NCBI GenBank assembly: GCA_040079635.1
Contig: JBEBJY010000021.1
Coordinates: 1 to 38,515, forward strand
Direction of reading: 5' to 3'
DNA length: 38,515 nucleotides
From: Aalborgiella sp040079635
Lineage (GTDB): Bacteria > Pseudomonadota > Gammaproteobacteria > Burkholderiales > Burkholderiaceae_C
Shown here: piece by piece, positions 31,619 to 38,515 of the stretch
Numbering within the stretch: position 1 is the first letter of the stretch
Layout of the letters: the number at the start of each line of letters is the position of its first letter
The notes under the pieces: model-generated
Seen by the model: only the letters and a program-made list of their open reading frames with translations
What the model was told of the DNA's origin: nothing
The model's database searches: none
Translations under genes and position numbers: made by a program

Positions 31619-32665
31619 ATGAGCCAACAAAACCCCCTCATCATCGACTGCCACGGCCACTACACCACTGCACCCAAGGCGCTGGAAAACTGGCGCAACC
31701 GCCAGATCGCCGGCATCAAAGACCCCGCCAGCATGCCCAAAGTGTCAGAACTGGTCATCAGCGATGACGAGCTGCGTGAATCAATTGAACTGAACCAGCT
31801 CAAACTCATGCGCGAGCGCGGCAGCGACTTGACGATTTTCAGCCCCCGCGCCAGCTTCATGGCGCACCACATTGGTGATTTCAACGTCTCGTCGACTTGG
31901 GCGGCGATTTGCAATGAGCTCTGCTTCCGAGTGGCTGAGCTCTTCCCCGACAACTTCATCGGCGCTGCCATGCTGCCGCAATCCCCAGGCGTGGACCCTG
32001 CGACCTGCATCCCCGAGCTGGAAAAATGCGTCAAAGAATACGGCAACGTCGGTATCAACCTGAACCCAGACCCAAGCGGCGGCCACTGGACATCACCACC
32101 GCTATCCGACAAAGCGTGGTACCCGATTTACGAAAAGATGGTCGAATACGACATTCCCGCGATGATCCACGTCTCCACCAGCTGCAACGCCTGCTTCCAC
32201 ACCACTGGCGCGCACTATTTGAACGCGGACACAACAGCCTTCATGCAATGCCTGACCAGCGACTTGTTCAAAGAATTCCCCACCCTGCGCTTCTTGATTC
32301 CGCACGGCGGCGGCGCGGTGCCCTACCACTGGGGTCGCTTCCGTGGCTTGGCGCAAGAGCTCAAGAAACCCTTACTTCAAGACCATTTGCTGAACAACAT
32401 CTACTTCGACACCTGCGTGTACCACCAACCCGGTATTGATTTGCTCAACACCGTGATTCCGGTGAAAAACGTGCTGTTTGCTTCTGAAATGATTGGTGCC
32501 GTCCGCGGTATCGACCCTGAAACGGGCAACTATTACGACGACACCAAGCGCTACATCGAAGCGTCCAAAATTTTGAGCGACGCTGACCGCTACCAAATCT
32601 ACGAAGGCAACGTCCGCCGCGTGTTCCCGCGTTTGGATGCGGCGCTCAAGGCCAAAAATATTTAA
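31619..32665 (+). CDS. ligJ: 4-oxalomesaconate hydratase
   Basis: It hydrates 4-oxalomesaconate to 4-carboxy-4-hydroxy-2-oxoadipate in the protocatechuate 4,5-cleavage pathway. The 348-residue amidohydrolase-fold protein has the metal-binding IIDCHGHYTTAPKALENW, then RGSDLTIFSPRASFMAHHIG, INLNPDPSGGHWTSPPL, IPAMIHVSTSCNACFHTTGA, LIPHGGGAVPYHWGRFRGLA and VLFASEMIGAVRGIDPETGN. It closely follows the LigJ/PmdE pattern. It is the first gene of the operon; Comamonas places pmdU and pmdK before it. A repeat copy lies in its leader. The ribosome-binding site is weak. Confidence 0.95.
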   Translation: MSQQNPLIIDCHGHYTTAPKALENWRNRQIAGIKDPASMPKVSELVISDDELRESIELNQLKLMRERGSDLTIFSPRASFMAHHIGDFNVSSTWAAICNELCFRVAELFPDNFIGAAMLPQSPGVDPATCIPELEKCVKEYGNVGINLNPDPSGGHWTSPPLSDKAWYPIYEKMVEYDIPAMIHVSTSCNACFHTTGAHYLNADTTAFMQCLTSDLFKEFPTLRFLIPHGGGAVPYHWGRFRGLAQELKKPLLQDHLLNNIYFDTCVYHQPGIDLLNTVIPVKNVLFASEMIGAVRGIDPETGNYYDDTKRYIEASKILSDADRYQIYEGNVRRVFPRLDAALKAKNI

Positions 32666-32689
32666 AAAGCTAAGAAACAAGGAAAAATC

Positions 32690-33373
32690 ATGACCACTTT
32701 AGGAATCGTCAAACGCAACATCAACCGTGCCGACAAAGCAGCCGTTGCCCAGCTCGCCAAATTCGGCGTGGCCACCATCCATGAAGCGCAAGGCCGCGTA
32801 GGGTTGATGAAGCCTTATTTGCGCCCAATCTTTACTGGTGCAAAAATCTGCGGAACAGCCGTCACCGTGTTAACCCAACCGGGCGACAACTGGATGCTGC
32901 ACGTCGCGGCAGAGCAAATCCAACCGGGCGATGTCGTTGTGCTGGCTTGCACGTCTGAGAACAACGACGGCATGTTTGGCGACTTGCTGGCGACCTCGTT
33001 CCAAGCACGTGGCTGCGCGGGGTTGATCAGCGACACGGGCGTGCGCGACATCAAAGACCTGACATCTATGAACTTCCCCGTCTTTGCCAAAGACATCCAT
33101 GCCAAGGGCACGATCAAAGCAACGCTGGGCTCGGTCAACATCCCCGTGGTGTGCGCAGGCGTCAACGTCAACCCAGGCGATGTGATCATTGCGGACGATG
33201 ACGGCGTGGTCGTCGTACCTGCCGAGTGGGCGCAAAAAGTAGCCAATGCTTCCCAAGCTCGTGAAGATTTGGAAGGTGAAAAACGCGCAAAATTAGCCGC
33301 TGGCGTGCTGGGTTTGGACATGTACAACATGCGTGAACCGCTGGCGAAAGCGGGTTTGAAATATATTGACTGA
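32690..33373 (+). CDS. ligK: 4-carboxy-4-hydroxy-2-oxoadipate aldolase / oxaloacetate decarboxylase
   Basis: It splits 4-carboxy-4-hydroxy-2-oxoadipate into pyruvate and oxaloacetate, and such enzymes usually also decarboxylate oxaloacetate. The 227-residue protein has the RraA-like class II aldolase pattern: FGVATIHEAQGRVGLMKPYL, PGDNWMLHVAAEQIQPGDVV, GMFGDLLATSFQARGCAGL, then SDTGVRDIKDL with the Arg/Asp metal-site residues, and GDVIIADDDGVVVVP. ATG 32690 is preceded by AAGGA. It follows ligJ by 24 bp and corresponds to pmdF in Comamonas. Confidence 0.95.
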   Translation: MTTLGIVKRNINRADKAAVAQLAKFGVATIHEAQGRVGLMKPYLRPIFTGAKICGTAVTVLTQPGDNWMLHVAAEQIQPGDVVVLACTSENNDGMFGDLLATSFQARGCAGLISDTGVRDIKDLTSMNFPVFAKDIHAKGTIKATLGSVNIPVVCAGVNVNPGDVIIADDDGVVVVPAEWAQKVANASQAREDLEGEKRAKLAAGVLGLDMYNMREPLAKAGLKYID

Positions 33374-33396
33374 AGCTTTGATTGAAAGAAAACCAC

Positions 33397-34314
33397 ATGG
33401 AATTCACTAAAACCCCCGGCTGGCTAGACTGGTACACCGGCCCCAGTAAACCGCGTTTCAAACTCCCTGCCGGTGCGGTCGATGCGCATTGCCACGTCTT
33501 CGGGCCTGGCAACGTTTTCCCCTACGCACCTGAACGCAAATACACGCCTTGCGATGCGTCCAAAGAGCAACTGTTCGCCCTGCGCGACCATTTGGGTTTT
33601 GACAAAAACGTCATCGTGCAAGCTACCTGCCACGGCTCGGACAACCGCGCCTTGGTCGATGCGCTCAAAGCGTCCAACGGCAAAGCCAAAGGCGTCGCCA
33701 CCGTCAACCGCAACGTGACCGACGCTGAATTGCAAGAGATGCACGCTGCAGGTGTACGCGGCACGCGCTTCAACTTCGTCAAACGTTTGGCCGATTTCAC
33801 ACCGCGCGAAGTGCTACTAGAAATCGCCAACCGCATCGCGCCGCTGGGCTGGCATGTGGTGATTTATTTTGAAGCGGTTGATTTGCCTGAGCTGTACGAC
33901 TTTTTCACAGCACTGCCAACAACAGTTGTGGTGGACCACATGGGTCGCCCGGACGTGACCAAGCCTGTGGATGGCCCTGAGTTTGAGCTGTTCGTCAAAA
34001 TGATGCGCGAACACAGCAACATCTGGAGCAAAGTGAGCTGCCCAGAGCGCCTGAGCGTGAGCGGCCCCAAAGCGCTGAATGGCGAACCCAACTTGGAAAA
34101 TGGTGCCTACGCCGATGTGGTGCCGTTTGCGAAGCGTTTGGTCGAGACCTTCCCCGACCGCGTGTTGTGGGGCACCGACTGGCCACACCCGAACCTGAAA
34201 GACCACATGCCAGATGACGGCTTGCTGGTCGATTTCATCCCGCAGATTGCGACCACACCAGAGCTACAGCAGAAACTGCTGGTGGACAATCCGACACGCC
34301 TCTACTGGTCATGA
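33397..34314 (+). CDS. ligI: 2-pyrone-4,6-dicarboxylate lactonase
   Basis: It opens the lactone of 2-pyrone-4,6-dicarboxylate to 4-oxalomesaconate. ATG 33397 is chosen over an in-frame TTG at 33382; the protein has 305 residues. The amidohydrolase motifs are clear: GAVDAHCHVFGPGNVFPYAP at the N-terminus, NVIVQATCHGSDNRALVDAL, VRGTRFNFVKRL, VVVDHMGRPDVTKP and WGTDWPHPNLKDH with the catalytic Asp. The enzyme needs no metal in characterised relatives. It lies between ligK and ligA, as pmdD does in Comamonas. Confidence 0.95.
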   Translation: MEFTKTPGWLDWYTGPSKPRFKLPAGAVDAHCHVFGPGNVFPYAPERKYTPCDASKEQLFALRDHLGFDKNVIVQATCHGSDNRALVDALKASNGKAKGVATVNRNVTDAELQEMHAAGVRGTRFNFVKRLADFTPREVLLEIANRIAPLGWHVVIYFEAVDLPELYDFFTALPTTVVVDHMGRPDVTKPVDGPEFELFVKMMREHSNIWSKVSCPERLSVSGPKALNGEPNLENGAYADVVPFAKRLVETFPDRVLWGTDWPHPNLKDHMPDDGLLVDFIPQIATTPELQQKLLVDNPTRLYWS

Positions 34315-34341
34315 TTTTGGAGCCAATTTAGGAAATAAAAA

Positions 34342-34785
34342 ATGTCTTTAGAAAAACCCTACCTCAACCTGCCCGGCACCACTATTTTTGACGCCGAGCA
34401 AAGCCGCAAGGGCTACCACCTGAACCAGTTTTGCATGTCTTTGATGAAAGACGCGAATCGCAAGCGCTTCTTAGCAAACCAACGCGCCTATTTGGACGAG
34501 TGGCCGATGACGCAAGACCAAAAGCAAGCTGTTTTGACAGCTGATTTGAACCGAGCTATCGCCTTGGGCGGCAATATTTATTTCCTCGCCAAACTGGGTG
34601 CAACCCATGGCAAGAGCTTCCAGCAAATGGCGGGCTCCATGACTGGCAAAACCGAGATTGAATACCGCGACATGATGATTGCGGGTGGCCGCAGCGTCGA
34701 AGGCAACCGGGTGATTGGTGAGGATGGCGACGCGCAAGCCAAACACCAACCGCAGGGCAGCGGTACGGGCAAATTATTGGATTGA
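34342..34785 (+). CDS. ligA: Protocatechuate 4,5-dioxygenase, alpha subunit
   Basis: It is the small subunit of the extradiol dioxygenase that cleaves protocatechuate between C4 and C5; it covers the active site of LigB. The 147-residue protein has the LigA pattern: PGTTIFDAEQSRKGYHLNQF, MSLMKDANRKRFLANQRAYL, MTQDQKQAVLTADLNRAIAL and GGNIYFLAKLGATHGKSFQQ. ATG 34342 has AGGAA upstream. The ligB gene follows after 23 bp. Its C-terminal tail is Gly/Gln-rich (KHQPQGSGTGKLLD). Confidence 0.96.
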   Translation: MSLEKPYLNLPGTTIFDAEQSRKGYHLNQFCMSLMKDANRKRFLANQRAYLDEWPMTQDQKQAVLTADLNRAIALGGNIYFLAKLGATHGKSFQQMAGSMTGKTEIEYRDMMIAGGRSVEGNRVIGEDGDAQAKHQPQGSGTGKLLD

Positions 34786-34808
34786 AAACTTAGAAAACAA
34801 TAAATACC

Positions 34809-35681
34809 ATGGCAAAAATAACCGCTTCCGTTTACACCTCCCACGTGCCCGCCATTGGCGCGGCGCTGGATCTGAAAAAAGACCACGAACCGTATTGGCA
34901 ACCGCTGTTCAAGGGTTACGAAAAATCCAAGCAATGGATGAAAGACAACAAACCTGACGTGATTTTTTTGGTCTTCAACGACCATGCCACCGCGTTTGAT
35001 TTGTCCATGATCCCTACCTTCGCCATCGGCTGTGCGGACTCGTACACCCCTGCGGACGAAGGCTACGGCGCTCGCCCTGTGCCCGTTGTGAAAGGCCATC
35101 CTGAGCTGGCTTGCCACATCGCGCAATCTGTCATCCAGCAAGATTTTGACCTGACCATCATCAACCACATGGACGTGGACCACGGCCTGACTGTGCCGCT
35201 GTCGCTCATGTGCGGTGAGGTCGACGAATGGCCTTGCCCGGTCATCCCGTTCGCCGTCAACGTGGTGCAATATCCTGTGCCGTCGGGTCAACGCTGCTTC
35301 AACTTGGGCAAAGCCATCCGCAAGGCTATCGAAAGCTATGACGGTTTGAACCAAGACGGCAAACCTTTGAACGTGCAAATCTGGGGCACAGGCGGCATGA
35401 GCCACCAGCTGCAGGGCGCACGGGCGGGTTTGATCAACTTGGATTGGGACAAGCAGTTCATCGAACGCCTAGTGAACGACCCAGCCGACCTCGCCACCAT
35501 GCCACACATGGAGTATGTGCGCGAAGCCGGCTCGGAGGGCATTGAACTGGTGATGTGGCTGATTGCACGCGGAGCGATGGCTGATGTGGCGGGAGGTAAA
35601 GCTCCCACTGAAGTCCATCGTTTCCACCACGTACCAGCAAGCAATACCTCGGTAGGCCATTTAATTTTGGAAAACAATTAA
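34809..35681 (+). CDS. ligB: Protocatechuate 4,5-dioxygenase, beta (catalytic) subunit
   Basis: This Fe(II) extradiol dioxygenase subunit forms 4-carboxy-2-hydroxymuconate-6-semialdehyde. The 290-residue protein has His12 (YTSHVPAIGAAL) and His59 (LVFNDHATAF) as iron ligands, the acid/base His in GTGGMSHQLQGARAG, and the iron-binding Glu in EAGSEGIELVMWLIARGAM. INHMDVDHGLTVPLSLMCG is also conserved. All catalytic positions are intact. Located between ligA and ligC, matching pmdB. Confidence 0.97.
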   Translation: MAKITASVYTSHVPAIGAALDLKKDHEPYWQPLFKGYEKSKQWMKDNKPDVIFLVFNDHATAFDLSMIPTFAIGCADSYTPADEGYGARPVPVVKGHPELACHIAQSVIQQDFDLTIINHMDVDHGLTVPLSLMCGEVDEWPCPVIPFAVNVVQYPVPSGQRCFNLGKAIRKAIESYDGLNQDGKPLNVQIWGTGGMSHQLQGARAGLINLDWDKQFIERLVNDPADLATMPHMEYVREAGSEGIELVMWLIARGAMADVAGGKAPTEVHRFHHVPASNTSVGHLILENN

Positions 35682-35697
35682 TTTAAAGAAGAAGAAT

Positions 35698-36654
35698 ATG
35701 AGCAAAACCATCAAAGTCGCCCTCGCTGGCGCTGGTGCCTTTGGCATCAAACACTTGGACGGCATCAAAAACATCGACGGCGTGGAAGTCGTCTCCCTGA
35801 TCAGCCGAGACTTGGAAAAAACCAAAGTAACCGCCGCTCAATACGGCATTGGTCACGTTACGACTGACTTGAATGAAAGCCTAGCACTCAAAGAAGTCGA
35901 TGCCGTGATTTTGTGCACCCCCACCCAAATGCACGCCGAACAAACGCTGGCTTGCCTGAAAGCTGGCAAACACGTGCAGGTCGAAATCCCGCTCGCCGAC
36001 ACGCTCAAAGGCGCTGACGACGTGGTCGCGCTGGCGAAAAGCAGCGGTTTGGTGGCGATGTGCGGCCACACCCGCCGCTTCAACCCCAGCCACCAGTATG
36101 TGCACAACCAGATCAAAGCGGGCAAATTCAACATCCAGCAAATGGATGTGCAAACCTACTTTTTCCGCCGCACCAACATGAATGCCCTTGGTCAAGCCCG
36201 CAGCTGGACCGACCATTTGCTGTGGCACCACGCAGCGCACACGGTCGATTTATTTGCCTACCAGTGCGGCAGCCCGATTGTCAAAGCCAACGCCGTGCAA
36301 GGTCCGATCCACCCCGTGCTAGGCATTGCGATGGACATGTCCATCCAACTACAGGCCGCCAATGGCGCGATTTGCACGCTGTCGCTGTCGTTCAACAACG
36401 ACGGCCCACTGGGCACTTTCTTCCGCTACATCGGCGACACGGCGACCTATTTGGCGCGTTATGACGACCTGTTTACGGGCAAAGACGAGAAAATCGACGT
36501 GAGCCAAGTGGCGGTGTCCATGAACGGCATCGAGCTGCAAGACCGCGAGTTCTTCGCCGCCATCAAAGAAGGCCGCGAGCCGAATTCCAGCGTGGCGCAG
36601 GTGGTGAACTGCTACAAAGTGTTGGATTCGCTGGAAAAGCAGCTGAATAGTTAA
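35698..36654 (+). CDS. ligC: 4-carboxy-2-hydroxymuconate-6-semialdehyde dehydrogenase
   Basis: It oxidises the ring-cleavage product (as its hemiacetal) to 2-pyrone-4,6-dicarboxylate with NAD(P)+. The 318-residue GFO/IDH/MocA-type protein begins VALAGAGAFGIKHLDGIKNI, with AVILCTPTQMHAEQTLACLK, GKHVQVEIPLADTLKGADD, CGHTRRFNPSHQYVHNQI and the catalytic-region SWTDHLLWHHAAHTVDLFAY. ATG 35698 follows an AGAAGAAG stretch. It is the last gene of the lig operon, and a large inverted repeat follows 20 bp after the stop. Confidence 0.95.
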   Translation: MSKTIKVALAGAGAFGIKHLDGIKNIDGVEVVSLISRDLEKTKVTAAQYGIGHVTTDLNESLALKEVDAVILCTPTQMHAEQTLACLKAGKHVQVEIPLADTLKGADDVVALAKSSGLVAMCGHTRRFNPSHQYVHNQIKAGKFNIQQMDVQTYFFRRTNMNALGQARSWTDHLLWHHAAHTVDLFAYQCGSPIVKANAVQGPIHPVLGIAMDMSIQLQAANGAICTLSLSFNNDGPLGTFFRYIGDTATYLARYDDLFTGKDEKIDVSQVAVSMNGIELQDREFFAAIKEGREPNSSVAQVVNCYKVLDSLEKQLNS

Positions 36655-36674
36655 ATTTTCCACACCCGCACTCT

Positions 36675-36739
36675 GTCATTCCCGCGCAGGCGGGAATCCA
36701 TGCCCCACCGCCGTGGATTCCCGCCTGCGCGGGAATGAC
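36675..36739. repeat. Paired dRS3-like elements forming a 26-bp perfect inverted repeat
   Basis: Arms 36675-36700 and 36714-36739 are perfect inverse complements with a 13-base loop. Each arm contains ATTCCC-N8-GGGAAT (36678-36697 on the left), the form described as dRS3 in Neisseria and seen in many proteobacteria. Located between ligC and secB, it can form a very stable hairpin and may end lig transcription. It is unrelated in sequence to the 46-bp repeat. Confidence 0.9.
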
Positions 36740-36810
36740 GGATTGAATCTATATTGATGCTTCAGGTCTGAGATAATTACGTCTTTTCTCAAACTCTCGA
36801 AAGCAACCCC

Positions 36811-37281
36811 ATGGCAGATGCAGCGACCCCAGTGACAGACACTAACGCAGACCCAGTTTTTCAAATCCAGCGCGTTTACCTCAAAGAAGCGTCGTTAGAG
36901 CAGCCCAATTCACCGGCAATTTTGCTAGTGCAAGAGCAGCCAGAAGTGAACATTCAGCTCGGCGTGGATGCCACACCTGTGGCCGATGGCGTGTTTGAAG
37001 TCACCGTCACCGCCACTGTGCACACCAAAATTGGCGAAAAAACCGTGTTTTTGGTGGAAGCCAAGCAAGCAGGTATTTTTGAGATTCGCAACCTGCAGCA
37101 AGAGCAAATGGGCCCCATCATGGGTATCACCTGCCCTGCGATTGTGTACCCGTACTTGCGTGGCAACGTGGCAGACCTCGTCTCCCGCGCTGGCTTTCCG
37201 CCTGTGCATTTGGCAGAAATCAACTTCCAAGCCATGTACGAGCAGCAGCAAGCGGAGCAAGCTGCGACGCCGTTGCAATAA
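36811..37281 (+). CDS. secB: Protein-export chaperone SecB
   Basis: SecB is a tetrameric cytoplasmic chaperone that keeps preproteins unfolded and hands them to SecA. The 156-residue protein has FQIQRVYLKEASLEQPNSPA, ATVHTKIGEKTVFLVEAKQA, GIFEIRNLQQEQMGPIMGIT, CPAIVYPYLRGNVADLVSRA and GFPPVHLAEINFQAMYEQQQ, all typical. In many betaproteobacteria secB directly follows grxC; here it is 15.6 kb away. It probably has its own promoter in the 157-bp gap that also holds the dRS3-like hairpin. gpsA follows. Confidence 0.97.
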   Translation: MADAATPVTDTNADPVFQIQRVYLKEASLEQPNSPAILLVQEQPEVNIQLGVDATPVADGVFEVTVTATVHTKIGEKTVFLVEAKQAGIFEIRNLQQEQMGPIMGITCPAIVYPYLRGNVADLVSRAGFPPVHLAEINFQAMYEQQQAEQAATPLQ

Positions 37282-37321
37282 AACACGATAAATTACATGA
37301 AAATAGGCATAAATATGACTC

Positions 37322-37367
37322 TAGCCGACGTATTTATTGCCTAATTAGCTATTAAAAATATAGCAAA
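37322..37367 (-). repeat. Dispersed 46-bp repeat, intergenic copy 6 (inverted)
   Basis: An inverted full-length copy between secB and gpsA: TAGCCGACGTATTTATTGCC, then TAGCTATTAAAAATATAGC. Its flank GGCATAAATATGACTC mirrors the right flank of copy 5. It is the only intergenic copy in this orientation. Confidence 0.92.
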
Positions 37368-37398
37368 TTAAGCTCTCAAAAACCTCTCAAACTACCCC

Positions 37399-38451
37399 AT
37401 GAACATCATCGTTTTAGGCGCAGGCGCATGGGGTACGGCATTGGCGATCAGCGCGGCTAGCAACGCAAAAGCAAAGCATCACGTTACCCTGTGGTCGCGT
37501 GATGCAGCGCAGGCTGCGATCATGCAGTCGCAGCGCTGCAATGCCAAGTATTTGCCGCAAGTGGTTTTCCCAGAATCGCTGCAAGTTGCCAGCGGTGATT
37601 TCTCAGCACTCGTCAAAACGGCTGATGTGGTCATCATCGGCACGCCGATGTCGGGTTTGCGCGGCATGCTGAATCAGCTCAAGGGCGCAACTTGCCCCGT
37701 CGCTTGGTTGTGCAAAGGCTTTGAAGCTGCCGAAAATAACGACATTGACGGCAAAGTTGGCCTGCTCGGGCATGAAATCTACGCGCAAATTGCAGCAAGC
37801 CAAGCTAAAACGACGCAACATCCTCTATCAACAGGACTTAAAACTGGAATCTTGAGCGGCCCCAGCTTCGCGCTAGAAGTCGCCAAAGGCCAGCCCACCG
37901 CTTTAGTGGCAGCCAGCGAACTAACCGAAGTACGCGATGCCTTGATTGCCGCGTTCCACAGCCCCAGTTTGCGGGTTTATGGTAATGACGATGTGGCAGG
38001 CGTGGAAGTGGGCGGCGCAGTGAAAAACGTCTTGGCTATCGCCACCGGCTTGTGCGACGGCCTGCAACTAGGCTTGAACGCCCGCGCAGCCCTCATCACC
38101 CGTGGTTTGGCGGAAATGACACGGCTTGGGCTGGCGCTGGGGGCGGATATCGAAACCTTCATGGGCTTGTCCGGCCTAGGCGACTTGGTGCTCACCGCCA
38201 CCGGCGATTTAAGCCGCAACCGGAAAGTTGGCCTGCTCTTGGCTCAAGGAAAAACCCTCTCAGAAGCCGTAGCGTCGCTCGGCCATGTAGCCGAAGGCGT
38301 CTACTGCGCCCGCACCGTCAGCCAGCGCGCGCTGTCGCTAGGGGTGGATATGCCGATCACGCAGTGTGTGGTGAAGGTTTTGGATGGCACCTTGAGTGCT
38401 CAGCAAGCGGTGGGCGTGTTGATGGGGCGGGATGCTACGGAAGAGCTTTGA
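37399..38451 (+). CDS. gpsA: NAD(P)-dependent glycerol-3-phosphate dehydrogenase
   Basis: It reduces dihydroxyacetone phosphate to sn-glycerol 3-phosphate for phospholipid synthesis. The 350-residue protein is slightly longer than usual. It begins NIIVLGAGAWGTALAISAAS (Rossmann loop), with ADVVIIGTPMSGLRGML, LSGPSFALEVAKGQPTALV, VEVGGAVKNVLAIATGLCDG (catalytic Lys), NARAALITRGLAEMTRLGLA and FMGLSGLGDLVLTATGDLSR. An insert around residues 130-150 (ASQAKTTQHPLSTGL) accounts for the extra length. Follows secB as in related genomes. Confidence 0.96.
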   Translation: MNIIVLGAGAWGTALAISAASNAKAKHHVTLWSRDAAQAAIMQSQRCNAKYLPQVVFPESLQVASGDFSALVKTADVVIIGTPMSGLRGMLNQLKGATCPVAWLCKGFEAAENNDIDGKVGLLGHEIYAQIAASQAKTTQHPLSTGLKTGILSGPSFALEVAKGQPTALVAASELTEVRDALIAAFHSPSLRVYGNDDVAGVEVGGAVKNVLAIATGLCDGLQLGLNARAALITRGLAEMTRLGLALGADIETFMGLSGLGDLVLTATGDLSRNRKVGLLLAQGKTLSEAVASLGHVAEGVYCARTVSQRALSLGVDMPITQCVVKVLDGTLSAQQAVGVLMGRDATEEL

Positions 38452-38515
38452 AGTTCAATAAAGACTGGCTAGTTTGCAAATCTAGTTAGCACAGCGTTAC
38501 CCCGACCGATCGAAT

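Noticed and set aside
34573..34590. GGCAATATTTATTT in ligA, similar to the repeat centre.
   Set aside because: It encodes the conserved LigA segment GGNIYFLAK and the match does not extend to the rest of the repeat.
34578..35405. 275-codon minus-strand open frame opposite ligA/ligB.
   Set aside because: Antisense to two intact catabolic genes; His/Val/Asp-rich composition typical of a shadow frame in GC-rich codons.
38452..38515. Tail after gpsA.
   Set aside because: Only 64 bp; no gene, clear terminator or repeat is visible.

Overview
The window comes from a betaproteobacterium, most likely Burkholderiales and close to Comamonadaceae. The evidence is the gene order of a protocatechuate 4,5-cleavage operon identical to the Comamonas pmdEFDABC core, the gpmA / rhodanese-grxC / secB-gpsA neighbourhood, and two Bug-type (TctC) solute-binding proteins. 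No rRNA, tRNA, CRISPR array, phage or transposase gene was found. All calls come from reading the sequence; no database search was run.

Positions 1-13839 hold a type II secretion system (T2SS). gspC (minus strand, cut by the window edge) diverges from a tightly coupled operon gspG-H-I-J-K-L-M-N-D-E. gspF is separated from gspE by an AT-rich spacer, a Tat-type multicopper oxidase gene and a SCO-type copper chaperone gene. Positions 13888-17250 hold an enoyl-CoA hydratase, a ybhP-like/clsB-like pair and a secreted nuclease coupled to clsB. Positions 17219-20302 (minus) hold moeB/thiF-like, ctpA-like and gpmA genes.

From 20422 a rhodanese gene and grxC begin the cluster that in many betaproteobacteria continues with secB and gpsA. 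Here secB and gpsA appear only at 36811-38451. The roughly 15.6 kb between grxC and secB is accessory: DUF429, BLUF blue-light sensor, folE, a Bug protein and a DUF1932 dehydrogenase, cytochrome b561, a PQQ-type sugar dehydrogenase lipoprotein, a second Bug protein, a coupled LysR-aroE pair, a ModA-like protein without signal peptide, and the ligJ-K-I-A-B-C operon. That operon covers ring cleavage of protocatechuate, oxidation to 2-pyrone-4,6-dicarboxylate, hydrolysis, hydration and aldol cleavage to pyruvate and oxaloacetate. The tautomerase and transporter usually found with it are not in the window.

The most unusual signal is a dispersed 46-bp repeat. Six copies sit between genes (about 21181, 25415, 26279, 28770, 31485 and, inverted, 37322), with copies just inside both ends of the accessory segment. 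Four diverged but gapless look-alikes lie inside coding sequences: gspL, the signal-peptide region of gspD, the signal-peptide region of the secreted nuclease, and moeB. Other notable sites are three 11-bp-spaced direct repeats between gspC and gspG, nested dyads before the multicopper oxidase, a hairpin around the folE start codon, and a paired dRS3-like inverted repeat before secB.
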